Part shown: in pieces, positions 1 to 7,769 of the stretch
Layout: each line of letters starts with the position of its first letter
How positions within the stretch are numbered: position 1 is the stretch's first letter
Source: Anaeromyxobacter oryzae
Lineage (GTDB): Bacteria; Myxococcota; Myxococcia; Myxococcales; Anaeromyxobacteraceae
Length of the DNA: 64,000 nucleotides
Assembly: GCF_023169945.1 (NCBI RefSeq)
Contig: NZ_AP025591.1
Location: 2,316,501 to 2,380,500 of the forward strand
Direction: 5' to 3'
Translations under genes and position numbers: made by a program
Notes under the pieces: model-generated
The model's database searches: none
The model's input: the letters and a program-made list of their open reading frames with translations, nothing else
Told to the model about the DNA's origin: nothing

Positions 1-2
1 GC

Positions 3-104
3 CTGCTCCGCTCGCTCGCGGAGGCGCACCAGGGGACGGACGACCCGGCCCGCCGCGCCGCCATCGAGGAGGCGGTCGCGCACATCGCGACGCGGTGGAA
101 GTGA
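3..104 (+). CDS. C-terminal 33 codons of an unidentified protein (partial)
   Basis: The frame starting at base 3 stays open from the window edge to a TGA at 102-104, ending ...HIATRWK. Every third position but one or two is G or C, as in the real genes here. The last ten bases overlap the GTG start of the ATP-grasp gene, so the two are probably translationally coupled. The visible residues form an Ala/Glu/Arg-rich helix with no recognisable motif. It could be a graspetide precursor or partner enzyme, but nothing visible proves this. Confidence 0.5.
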   Translation: MLRSLAEAHQGTDDPARRAAIEEAVAHIATRWK

Positions 105-1084
105 TCCTCGCGGTCGCGCCGCGGGACGACGTCCACGCGGCCGCGGTCTCGCGCGCGCTCTCGGCGAGGGGCGAGGAGCTGATCCGCCTCGACCTCTCGC
201 GCTTCCCGCGCCGGGGCACGATCGCGCTCGGGGTCGAGCGCGGCCCGGGCCAGCTCGTCCTCCGCGACGGCCGCAGGACGATCGACGTCTCCCGCTGCCG
301 CGCGATCTGGTGGCGCCGCCCGGCGCCCTTCGCGCTGCCGGCGGAGGTCGGGCCGCCGGCGCTGCGGGGCTTCGCGCTCGCGGAGACCAGCGCGGCGTTC
401 TCGGCGCTGTGGCTGTCCGTGAGGACGCGGTGGGTGAACGATCCGGTGCGCACCGAGATCGCGTCCCGCAAGCCCCACCAGCTCGCGGTCGCCGCCGCGG
501 CCGGGCTCGCCGTCCCGCGGACGCTCGTCACGAGCGACCCAGGCCGCGCGCGCGCCTTCCTCCGCGCCTGCGGGGCCCGGCACGGCGCCCCGGCGGCGGT
601 GCTGAAGACGCTCACGCCGTTACCGGACCGGCACGCGTTCACCCGGCGGGTGACGGCGAGGGACGTGGCCGCGCTCGGCGCACTCCGCCACGCGCCGGTG
701 ATCCTCCAGGAGCGCGTGGACGGGGTGGACCTCCGGGTCACCGCGGTCGGCGGGCGGCTGTTCGCGATGGAGGTGGACGCGCGGGACACCGCGTTCCCGG
801 ACGACGTCCGGCAGGACTGGCCCGCGGCCGCCCGGACCGCCCGCCCCGCCCGGCTCCCGCCGGCGGTCGCGGCCGGGATCCGCGCGGTGATGGATCGGCT
901 CGGGCTCGTCTACGGCGCCTTCGACCTGCGGCGCCGGGACGACGGCGAGCACCTGTTCCTCGAGGTGAACCCCGCGGGGCAGTGGCTGTTCGTCGAGGAC
1001 GCGACCGGGCTGCCGATCACGGCGGCGGTGGCGGAGCTGCTGCTCGGGCGCCGGGGCGGGGCCGCGCGACGCGGGGCCCGTTAG
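95..1084 (+). CDS. MvdC/MvdD-like ATP-grasp ligase (graspetide-type peptide cyclase family)
   Basis: This is a 329-residue ATP-grasp enzyme of the family whose characterised members join side chains of a ribosomal precursor peptide by ester or amide bonds (microviridin MvdC/MvdD, other graspetides). Two family hallmarks are visible. The pre-ATP-grasp motif IWWRRP lies at residues 71-76. The metal/ATP motif LEVNPAGQW lies at about 289-297 and is followed by VEDATGLPIT. Length fits the family. The GTG start at 95 overlaps the end of the preceding gene. No precursor peptide is visible downstream, where a convergent gene begins five bases later, so any substrate would lie left of the window. The ligase fold is well supported; the substrate is unknown. 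Confidence 0.82.
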   Translation: MEVILAVAPRDDVHAAAVSRALSARGEELIRLDLSRFPRRGTIALGVERGPGQLVLRDGRRTIDVSRCRAIWWRRPAPFALPAEVGPPALRGFALAETSAAFSALWLSVRTRWVNDPVRTEIASRKPHQLAVAAAAGLAVPRTLVTSDPGRARAFLRACGARHGAPAAVLKTLTPLPDRHAFTRRVTARDVAALGALRHAPVILQERVDGVDLRVTAVGGRLFAMEVDARDTAFPDDVRQDWPAAARTARPARLPPAVAAGIRAVMDRLGLVYGAFDLRRRDDGEHLFLEVNPAGQWLFVEDATGLPITAAVAELLLGRRGGAARRGAR

Positions 1085-1088
1085 CGGA

Positions 1089-1988
1089 TCACCGCCTCTT
1101 CCGGCGCGACGCGTGGAGCCGCCATGCGGCGGGCGCGCCGCCCGTCGCCCAGGGAAGGCCCGACGCCGGCAGGACCTCGACGCCCGTCGCGTCGCCGCTC
1201 GTCGCGCGCGCGACCCAGCCCTCCCGCGCGTCGTGCGCGAGCCGCGCTCCGATCGCGCGCTGCCGGAGGATGCGGTACCAGCCGAACCCGAACATCGCCA
1301 GCCACGCGACGATCCGGAACGCCGTGGGCGCGGGCGCGCGGCGCCCGTCGGGGATCGAGTCCAGGATCGCCACCACGGCGAGCACCGTGCCGGCCGAGAG
1401 CGCGACGGGGACGCGCCGGAGCTCGCTGGCCCTCCGCTCGACCTCGGCGCGCTCGTCCGGCACGAGCGGCCGGCGCGCCCACTCGAACCCGCGGAGCGGC
1501 TCCGGGATCGACGCGCGCGGTACCGCCCAGGTCGCCTCGCCCGCGCCGGGCGCCGCCTCGCCGACGAGGGCCTTGCGCGCCGGCGGGACCACCGCCCCGT
1601 TCACCCGGATGACGCGCTCGCTCGCAGGGAGGACCGCGACGCCCCGCGCAGCGTCGCCGAACTCCTCCACGGCGCCGGCTCGGAGATCTCGCCCGAGCGC
1701 GCGCGCGTCGTGGACCGCGTCGCGCACGAGCAGGATCGTGACCGGGAGGCCGAGGAGGAAGGCGACCAGCGCGGTCGGCCCGATGATCCACCCGGCGATC
1801 ACGTCCGGCACGCCGAGCGCCGACACCGTGGCGGCGACGCCGACGAGCGCCGCGACGGCGCCGGGAAAGACGAGGAGCGACGCGGCGGCACGCCGCCAGA
1901 GCCGGCGCCGAGCGGCACGGATCTGCTCGCGCTCCTCCGGACGGAGCGGCCGGAGCCCGGCGCTGGGGAGGCCCTCGCAGTAACGCAC
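1089..1988 (-). CDS. Hypothetical four-helix membrane protein
   Basis: The 299-residue product is not recognised. It has two hydrophobic stretches near residues 34-58 and 64-89 and two more near 195-215 and 223-243, separated by a soluble segment, so it looks like two repeats of a helical hairpin plus a soluble domain. Both halves contain a similar phrase (GVAVLPASE and GVEVLPASG), which supports an internal duplication. The C-terminus is very basic (ASRRKRR). It is convergent with the ATP-grasp gene, with four bases between the stop codons. No catalytic motif is visible. Confidence 0.65.
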   Translation of the reverse strand: MRYCEGLPSAGLRPLRPEEREQIRAARRRLWRRAAASLLVFPGAVAALVGVAATVSALGVPDVIAGWIIGPTALVAFLLGLPVTILLVRDAVHDARALGRDLRAGAVEEFGDAARGVAVLPASERVIRVNGAVVPPARKALVGEAAPGAGEATWAVPRASIPEPLRGFEWARRPLVPDERAEVERRASELRRVPVALSAGTVLAVVAILDSIPDGRRAPAPTAFRIVAWLAMFGFGWYRILRQRAIGARLAHDAREGWVARATSGDATGVEVLPASGLPWATGGAPAAWRLHASRRKRR

Positions 1989-2112
1989 GCCGCGATGCTA
2001 GCACCGCGGGCGTCGTGCTCACGCCGGCTCGAGCACGAGCTCCATCGTGAGGGCGGTCGCGGCCCGGCGCGACCGGTGGAGCGGGAACCTCTCGGCGTGG
2101 AGTCGCGGCCGG

Positions 2113-2324
2113 CCGGGGTCGGATCGCGGTCGAAGAATGACGTCCTCCCTCTCCCCCCGCGCTTTTTGCGGGGGAGGGCCGGGGTGAGGGGGGCCGCCCG
2201 CGGCTCCGTCGATCGCGGTCGGTCGGGGTCGGATCGCGCTCGAAGAATGACGTCCTCCCTCTCCCCCCGCGCTTTTGCGGGGGGAGAGGGCCGGGGTGAG
2301 GGGGGCCCGCCCGCGGCCCCGTCG
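2113..2324. repeat. Two ~100-bp direct repeats, each with a REP-like palindrome
   Basis: Two copies about 110 bp apart (roughly 2113-2211 and 2223-2324) are nearly identical. In the second copy CCCTCTCCCCCCGC and GCGGGGGGAGAGGG form a perfect 14-bp stem around a GCTTTT loop (about 2257-2290). The first copy has lost two bases of the right arm. Each stem is followed by GCCGGGGTGAGGGG. Palindromes of this general kind are dispersed between genes in many GC-rich proteobacteria. They lie in the 540-bp divergent spacer between the membrane-protein gene and sbcD. I see no convincing gene in that spacer. Confidence 0.75.
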
Positions 2325-2335
2325 GGAACGGGCCA

Positions 2336-2456
2336 GGGCCCACGGGCCACGGGAAGCGGGTCACGGGCACGGAGAGACTCGGGCACGTGTACGGGCACGT
2401 GTACGTGTACGTGTACGGGCACGGGCACGGGCACGGGCACGGGCACAGGCACGGGG
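2336..2456. repeat. Degenerate hexamer array (GGGCAC / GTGTAC units)
   Basis: From about 2391 to 2456 the DNA is built of six-base units, GGGCAC alternating with GTGTAC and ending in five consecutive GGGCAC-type copies. It is preceded by looser CACGGG units from 2336. The register is a clean 6 bp, so the array has probably changed length by slippage. It lies just upstream of sbcD and belongs to the family also seen near 7510-7750, 17920-17980 and 61660-61890. Confidence 0.75.
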
Positions 2457-2528
2457 AACCCGCCCCCGCGCGGGCTGCGTGCTGCGCCGACCATGTCCGA
2501 CCGCCGCGTATCCTCTTACCCGTCGCCG

Positions 2529-3770
2529 ATGCCGCTCCGCCTCCTCCACACCTCCGACTGGCACCTCGGGCACACACTCCACGGCGTGGAGCGCGGCCCC
2601 GAGCACGCCGTCTTCCTGGCCTGGCTCCTCGAGACGCTCGCCCGGGAGCACGTCGACGTCCTGCTCGTCGCGGGGGACGTCTTCGACGGCGCGAACCCGC
2701 CGTCCTCGGCGCTCGAGCAGTGGTACCGCTTCCTCGCGGAGGCCTGGCGGACGCTCCCGCGCCTCCAGATCGTCGTCGTCGCCGGCAATCACGACTCGCC
2801 GGCGCGGCTCGAGGCGGTCGATCCGCTGCTCCGCGCCCTGGGTCGCCTCCATGTCGTCGGGGCCGTCCGCCGCGCGGGCGGCGCGCCCGACCTGGACGCG
2901 CTCGTGGTGCCGCTCGAGGACGCGACCGGCGCGACCGCGGCGTGGGTCGCCGCGGTGCCCTTCCTCCGCCTCGCCGACCTCGGCCCGGGCGCGGCCGACG
3001 ATCCGGTCGGGGCGGTCCGCGCGCTCTACGCCGGCGCCGTCGAGCGCGCCCGCGCCCGGCGCGCGCCGGGCCAGGCGCTGCTCGCGACCGGCCACCTCTA
3101 CGCCGTGGGCGGGACCGTCTCCGAGCTGTCGGAGCGGAAGCTCGTCCTCGGCAACGAGGCGGCGATCCCGGCCGACGTGTTCCCGGACGACGTCGCCTAC
3201 GTCGCGCTCGGGCACCTCCACCTCGCGCAGCCCGTCGGCGCCCGCGAGGGCGTCCGCTACGCGGGTTCCGTCCTGCCGCTCTCGTTCGACGAGCGCGCGT
3301 ACGAGCACGGCGTGGTGCTCGCGGACCTCGAGGCCGGGGCGCTCGTCTCCTGCCGCCGGCTCGCGGCGCCACGCCCCGTCGCGCTCGCGTCGATCCCCGC
3401 CGGCAAGGACCCCGCGCCGCTCGACGCCGTCCTCGACGCGATCGCCGCGCTGCCGCGGCGCGGCGACGGCCCGGAGTCGGCGCGGCCGCTCCTCGAGGTG
3501 AAGGTGCGGCTCGATCGGCCCGAGCCGTCGCTCCGGGCGAAGCTCGAGGCGGCGATGGACGGGAAGGAGGCCCGCCTCGTCCGGATCGCCACCGCGCTCA
3601 CCGGCACCGGCCGCGCGCTCGGCGACGTCGAGACCCGGTCGCTCGCGGAGCTCGAGCCCGAGGAGGTGCTCCGCCGGAAGTGGGAGCGCGAGCACCAGGA
3701 CCCCCTCCCCGACGACCTCCTCGCCCTCTTCCACGAGCTGCTCGACGACGTCCGGAGGGAGGCGCCGTGA
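2529..3770 (+). CDS. sbcD: Exonuclease SbcCD, nuclease subunit D (Mre11-like)
   Basis: This is the 413-residue Mn-dependent nuclease subunit of the SbcCD (Mre11-Rad50) complex, which opens DNA hairpins and trims double-strand ends. The calcineurin-like phosphoesterase motifs are in order: DWHLGH (10-15), GDVFD (49-53), GNHDS (86-90), then GHLY and GHLHLAQ. The ATG at 2529 gives the canonical beginning MPLRLLHTSDWHLGH. An upstream in-frame ATG at 2493 would add twelve non-conserved residues. The stop codon overlaps the sbcC GTG start by four bases, so the subunits are translationally coupled. Confidence 0.95.
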   Translation: MPLRLLHTSDWHLGHTLHGVERGPEHAVFLAWLLETLAREHVDVLLVAGDVFDGANPPSSALEQWYRFLAEAWRTLPRLQIVVVAGNHDSPARLEAVDPLLRALGRLHVVGAVRRAGGAPDLDALVVPLEDATGATAAWVAAVPFLRLADLGPGAADDPVGAVRALYAGAVERARARRAPGQALLATGHLYAVGGTVSELSERKLVLGNEAAIPADVFPDDVAYVALGHLHLAQPVGAREGVRYAGSVLPLSFDERAYEHGVVLADLEAGALVSCRRLAAPRPVALASIPAGKDPAPLDAVLDAIAALPRRGDGPESARPLLEVKVRLDRPEPSLRAKLEAAMDGKEARLVRIATALTGTGRALGDVETRSLAELEPEEVLRRKWEREHQDPLPDDLLALFHELLDDVRREAP

Positions 3771-6700
3771 GGATCCTCGCGATCCGCGGCGAGAGCCTGG
3801 CGAGCCTGTACGGTCCGTTCGCGCTCCCGCTCGACCAGGCGCCGATCCAGGGCGCGGGGCTGTTCTCCATCTCGGGCCCGACCGGCGCCGGCAAGTCGAC
3901 CCTGCTCGACGCCCTCTGCCTCGCGCTGTACGGGCGGACGCCCCGGCTCAAGGACCGGGGCGCGGGCGTGCTGGTGGGCTGGTCGGAGGAGGGGGAGCGG
4001 CTCGACGCGAACGACGTCCGCGGGCTCGTGTCGCGCGGGGCCACCGCAGCGTCCGCCGAGGTGGACTACGAGGGCGTGGACGGGAAGCGCTACCGCGCGA
4101 CCTGGCGCGTCCGGCGCGCCCGCGGGAGGGCCGACGGGGCGCTCCAGCACCAGGTGATGACCGTCGCGGACCTCGACGGGGGCGAGATCCTCGCGGAGAA
4201 GGGGGCCGCGGCACGCCTCAACGAGGAGAAGGTCGGGTTCACCTTCGACGAGTTCAAGCGCGCGGTCGTCCTCCCGCAGTTCGAGTTCACGAACTTCCTC
4301 CGCGCGAGCGCGGACGAGCGGGCGTCGATCCTGGAGCGCGTGACCGGGACCGCGATCTACTCGCGCCTGTCCCAGGCGGCGTACGCGCGGACGAGCCGGG
4401 AGGCCGAGGCGCTCGCCGCCCTCGAGGCCCGCGCCGGCGAGGTCCGGGTGCTGCCGGACGGCGACCGCACGGCCCTCCTCGCCCGGCGCGAGCAGCTGGC
4501 GCTCCGGCGGGACGAGGCACGCGCCGCGGGCCAGCGCGCGGCCGCCGCCGTCGCCTGGCACGAGGCCGCGGCGCGGCTCGCACGCGAGGCGGCGGAGGCC
4601 GAGGCCGCGGAGGCGGCGGCGCGCGCGGCGCTCGCGGGCGCCGCGCCCGTCCAGGCGGAGATCGATGGCGTCGAGGCCGCGGAGGCCCACCGCGGCGCGC
4701 TCGAGGGCGCGCTCCGTGCGGAGGAGGCGCTCGCGCGCGCCGAGGAGCGGCGGCTCCGGGCGGACGGCGCGGTCGCCGCCGCCGGGGGCGTGCGCGGGGC
4801 GGCGGTGGCGCGCGAGGGCGAGGCGCGGGCGGCCTGGGACCTGGCGGCGACGGCGCTCGAGGCCGCGCGACCCGCGCTCGCCGAGGCCCGCCGCCTCGAC
4901 GCGGAGGTGGCCGGAGCCGCGGCCCGCGCCGCCGAGGCGGAGGCGGCTGCCGCGCGGGCTCGGGGGGAGGCCGGCGAGGCGGCGACCGCGCGGGACGCCC
5001 TCGTCTCCGAGGTGGCGCGGGCGGACGCCGAGCGGGAACGCGCCGAGGCGTGGCTCCTGGCGCACGCCGCGGAGCGGCCGCTCGCGTCGGAGTGGGGCCG
5101 ATGGCGCGCGGCGCTCCGCGACCACGCGGAGCGGACGTCGGCGCTCGACGCCGCGGCGCGCGCGCGGGCCGCCCTCGAGGAGAAGGCGGCCGACGAGGCG
5201 CGCCGGGCCGACGAGGCGGGCGCCGCGCTCTCGCGCGCGGAGGCGGCGGAGGCGGCCGCGCGCGCGGAGGCCGACGCTGCGGCCACCGGCGCCGAGGCCC
5301 TCGATCCGAAGGCGCTCGCGGCCGCCGTCGCGGCGGGTGCCGCGCGCACCGCGGCGCTCCGGGAGCTGTACGGCCACGCGCGGCAGGCCGAGATCGCCGC
5401 GGCCGCGCGCGCCGACGCGGAGCGGCGGGCCGCGGAGGCGAAGGCGGCCGGCGAGACGGCGCGGGCGGCGCTCGACGCGGCGGCCGGGGAGGCGATCGCC
5501 GCGGAGGCGCGGGCGGACGGCGCGCGCGCGGCGCTCGGCGCGCTCGAGCTGGCGCTGTCGCAGGAGGAGCTCCGCGGCACGCTCCGGGACGGCGAGCCGT
5601 GCCCGGTCTGCGGCGCGATCGAGCACCCGTTCGCCCGCGGCGCGCCGGAGCAGTCGGCGCGCGCCGCCGTCCAGGCGCAGGTCCTCGAGGCCGACACGGC
5701 CGCCCGCGCGGCGCGGACCGCGCGCGAGCACGCCGCCGCGAAGGTCGCGCAGACCGACGAGAAGGCCTCCGCGGCCCGAACCGAAGCGGCGGCGCGCGCC
5801 GCCGAGGTCGAGGACGCGGCGGCCCGGTACGCCCGCGGACACGAGGTGCTCGGCGACCCCGCGGTGCCGTCCGCCGTCGCCGGCGCGCGCGCGCCGCTCG
5901 AGGCGCTCGGAAAGGCGGCCGCGGCCGAGCTCGCGCGCGCGGAGAAGGCGCAGGGCGAGGCGCTCCGGCGCGCGGACGACGCCCGGGCGAAGGCGGCCGC
6001 GGCCGAGCGCGCCCGGACCACGCTCGACCGGGCCCGGGCGGCGCGGCAGGCGGCCGTCGACGCCGCGCGGGCCGCGGCGGACGACGCGGCCCGCCGCGCG
6101 AGCGAGGCCGGGCGGCTCTCCGCCGAGCGCGAGCGGCTCGAGGCGGACCTCGCGCCCGCGGTCGGGTTCCTGGCGGGATGGCCGGCCGAGGCCCGGGCGG
6201 ACGCGGCCCGGTTCGCGCGCCGCTGCGAGGCCATCGCCGAGGCGCATGCCGATCAGGGCCGCACCCTCGCGGATTCCGTGGAGCGCCGGGCGGACCGCGG
6301 CGCCGCGCTCGAGGCCGCGCGGGCGCGGGTGGAGGAGCGCGCCGGACGCGCGGGCGAGGTGGCGCGCGCGGCCGCGGCCGCGGCGGACGCCGTCGCGAGC
6401 GCCCGCGCGGCGCGCACGGCGGTGCTCGACGGCCGCGACGCCCGCGAGGTGGAGACGGCGCTCCGCGACGCGGCGGAGCACGCCCGGGTCGCGCTCGACG
6501 CAGCTCGGGTCGAGGTCGCCCGCGCGGCGGAGGCGGCCGCGAAGGCCACCCAGGAGCGGGAGAGCGCGGCGGCCGCGCTCGATGCAGCGCGCGCGGAGGC
6601 GGAGGGCGCGCTCGCCGCGCTCGCCGCCGCGCTGGCGACGCTCGGGATCGACCGGTCCGCGCTGGCGGAGCGCCTCGCCCGCGGGCGGGCCTTCGTCGCC

Positions 6701-7483
6701 TCACGGCGCGCGGAGCTCGACCGGCTCCGGCTCGCCGCCGAGCGCGCGTCGGCGTCGCTCGCCGAGCGGGTCCGGCAGCGCGACGGCCACGCGGCGGAGG
6801 GGCGCCCCGACGGCGATCCCGCCGCGGCCGTCGAGCGGCGCGACGCGGCGGGCGCCGAGGAGAAGGCGGCGGCGGAGGAGCTCGGGGAGGTCCAGCTCGC
6901 GCTCCGCCAGGACGAGGACGCGCGGCAGCGGATGGCCGGGCTCGCCGACCAGCTCGCGCGCCAGCGCGCCGTCGCCGAGCGGTGGGCGCGCCTCGGCCAG
7001 GTGATCGGGGCGGCGGACGGCAAGAAGCTCCGCGTCTTCGCCCAGGGGCTCGCGCTGCAGGCGCTCATCGACGCCGCGAACCACCACCTCGCCGAGCTCG
7101 CCCGCCGTTACCGGCTGATGCGCGTGCCGGGCGCGGACCTCGAGCTGCAGGTCGTCGATCAGGATCTCGGCGACGAGGTCCGCACCGTGAACGGCCTCTC
7201 GGGCGGCGAGCTGTTCCTCGTCTCCCTCGCGCTCGCGCTCGGGCTCGCCTCGCTGTCGGCGCGCGCCACGTTCGCGCGGACCCTCTTCATCGACGAGGGC
7301 TTCGGCACGCTCGACCGGGACACGCTCGAGCACGCGATGGCGGCGCTCGACGGGCTGCGCGCGAGCGGCCGGACCATCGGCGTGATCTCGCACGTCCCGG
7401 AGCTGCACGAGCGCATCGGGGTCCGCGTGACGGTGGAGCGGATCTCGTCGGGGCGGAGCAGGATCGTGCTGCCGACGGAATAG
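3767..7483 (+). CDS. sbcC: Exonuclease SbcCD, ATPase subunit C (Rad50-like)
   Basis: This 1238-residue Rad50-type ATPase pairs with SbcD. Walker A is GPTGAGKST at residues 37-45. The zinc-hook CPVC lies at about 612-615, in the middle of a long coiled coil. The ABC signature NGLSGGEL is near 1140 and Walker B LFIDEGFGTLD near 1172. The coiled-coil arms are extraordinarily rich in alanine, arginine and glutamate, as expected when a heptad repeat evolves under extreme GC pressure. The start is a GTG at 3767 inside the GTGA overlap with sbcD. Length is slightly above the usual 1000-1150. Confidence 0.94.
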   Translation: MRILAIRGESLASLYGPFALPLDQAPIQGAGLFSISGPTGAGKSTLLDALCLALYGRTPRLKDRGAGVLVGWSEEGERLDANDVRGLVSRGATAASAEVDYEGVDGKRYRATWRVRRARGRADGALQHQVMTVADLDGGEILAEKGAAARLNEEKVGFTFDEFKRAVVLPQFEFTNFLRASADERASILERVTGTAIYSRLSQAAYARTSREAEALAALEARAGEVRVLPDGDRTALLARREQLALRRDEARAAGQRAAAAVAWHEAAARLAREAAEAEAAEAAARAALAGAAPVQAEIDGVEAAEAHRGALEGALRAEEALARAEERRLRADGAVAAAGGVRGAAVAREGEARAAWDLAATALEAARPALAEARRLDAEVAGAAARAAEAEAAAARARGEAGEAATARDALVSEVARADAERERAEAWLLAHAAERPLASEWGRWRAALRDHAERTSALDAAARARAALEEKAADEARRADEAGAALSRAEAAEAAARAEADAAATGAEALDPKALAAAVAAGAARTAALRELYGHARQAEIAAAARADAERRAAEAKAAGETARAALDAAAGEAIAAEARADGARAALGALELALSQEELRGTLRDGEPCPVCGAIEHPFARGAPEQSARAAVQAQVLEADTAARAARTAREHAAAKVAQTDEKASAARTEAAARAAEVEDAAARYARGHEVLGDPAVPSAVAGARAPLEALGKAAAAELARAEKAQGEALRRADDARAKAAAAERARTTLDRARAARQAAVDAARAAADDAARRASEAGRLSAERERLEADLAPAVGFLAGWPAEARADAARFARRCEAIAEAHADQGRTLADSVERRADRGAALEAARARVEERAGRAGEVARAAAAAADAVASARAARTAVLDGRDAREVETALRDAAEHARVALDAARVEVARAAEAAAKATQERESAAAALDAARAEAEGALAALAAALATLGIDRSALAERLARGRAFVASRRAELDRLRLAAERASASLAERVRQRDGHAAEGRPDGDPAAAVERRDAAGAEEKAAAEELGEVQLALRQDEDARQRMAGLADQLARQRAVAERWARLGQVIGAADGKKLRVFAQGLALQALIDAANHHLAELARRYRLMRVPGADLELQVVDQDLGDEVRTVNGLSGGELFLVSLALALGLASLSARATFARTLFIDEGFGTLDRDTLEHAMAALDGLRASGRTIGVISHVPELHERIGVRVTVERISSGRSRIVLPTE

Positions 7484-7507
7484 ACGAGCGGCGGGCGAAC
7501 CGCGGCA

Positions 7508-7751
7508 CCGTTTCCGTTACCGTTGCCCGTTTCCGTTACCGCCCCCGTTGACGTGACCCGTGTCCCGTGTCCCGTGTCCCGTGCCCTGGGGCCAATACAG
7601 GCACACGGGTGGCGTTTCAGACCGCTTTGTCATCAACCATGTGCCCGTGTAGCACCCTCGGTGAACGGGAAACCGGCGCGGGCCGGGGGACACGGGACAC
7701 GGGAGGCGGGAACGGGCTCGGTGACGGTAACGGCAACGGTAACGGAAACGG
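7508..7751. repeat. Large nested inverted repeat built of GTAACGG/AAACGG and GACACGG units
   Basis: The 20-mer at 7508-7527 (CCGTTTCCGTTACCGTTGCC) is repeated perfectly in inverted orientation at 7732-7751. Inside it, a 16-bp arm of GTGTCCC units (within 7560-7583) is inverted at 7689-7704. The arms are themselves short tandem repeats. The central ~100 bp is unrelated and carries no gene I can support. The element fills the 286-bp gap between the convergent ends of sbcC and the DUF438 gene, so it may act as a bidirectional terminator or form a cruciform. Confidence 0.75.
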
Positions 7752-7769
7752 GACCGAGATCCGCCGCGT

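Noticed and set aside
2391..2456. Possible CRISPR array or coding repeat
   Set aside because: The units are 6 bp with no spacers, so this is a microsatellite-like array and not a CRISPR.
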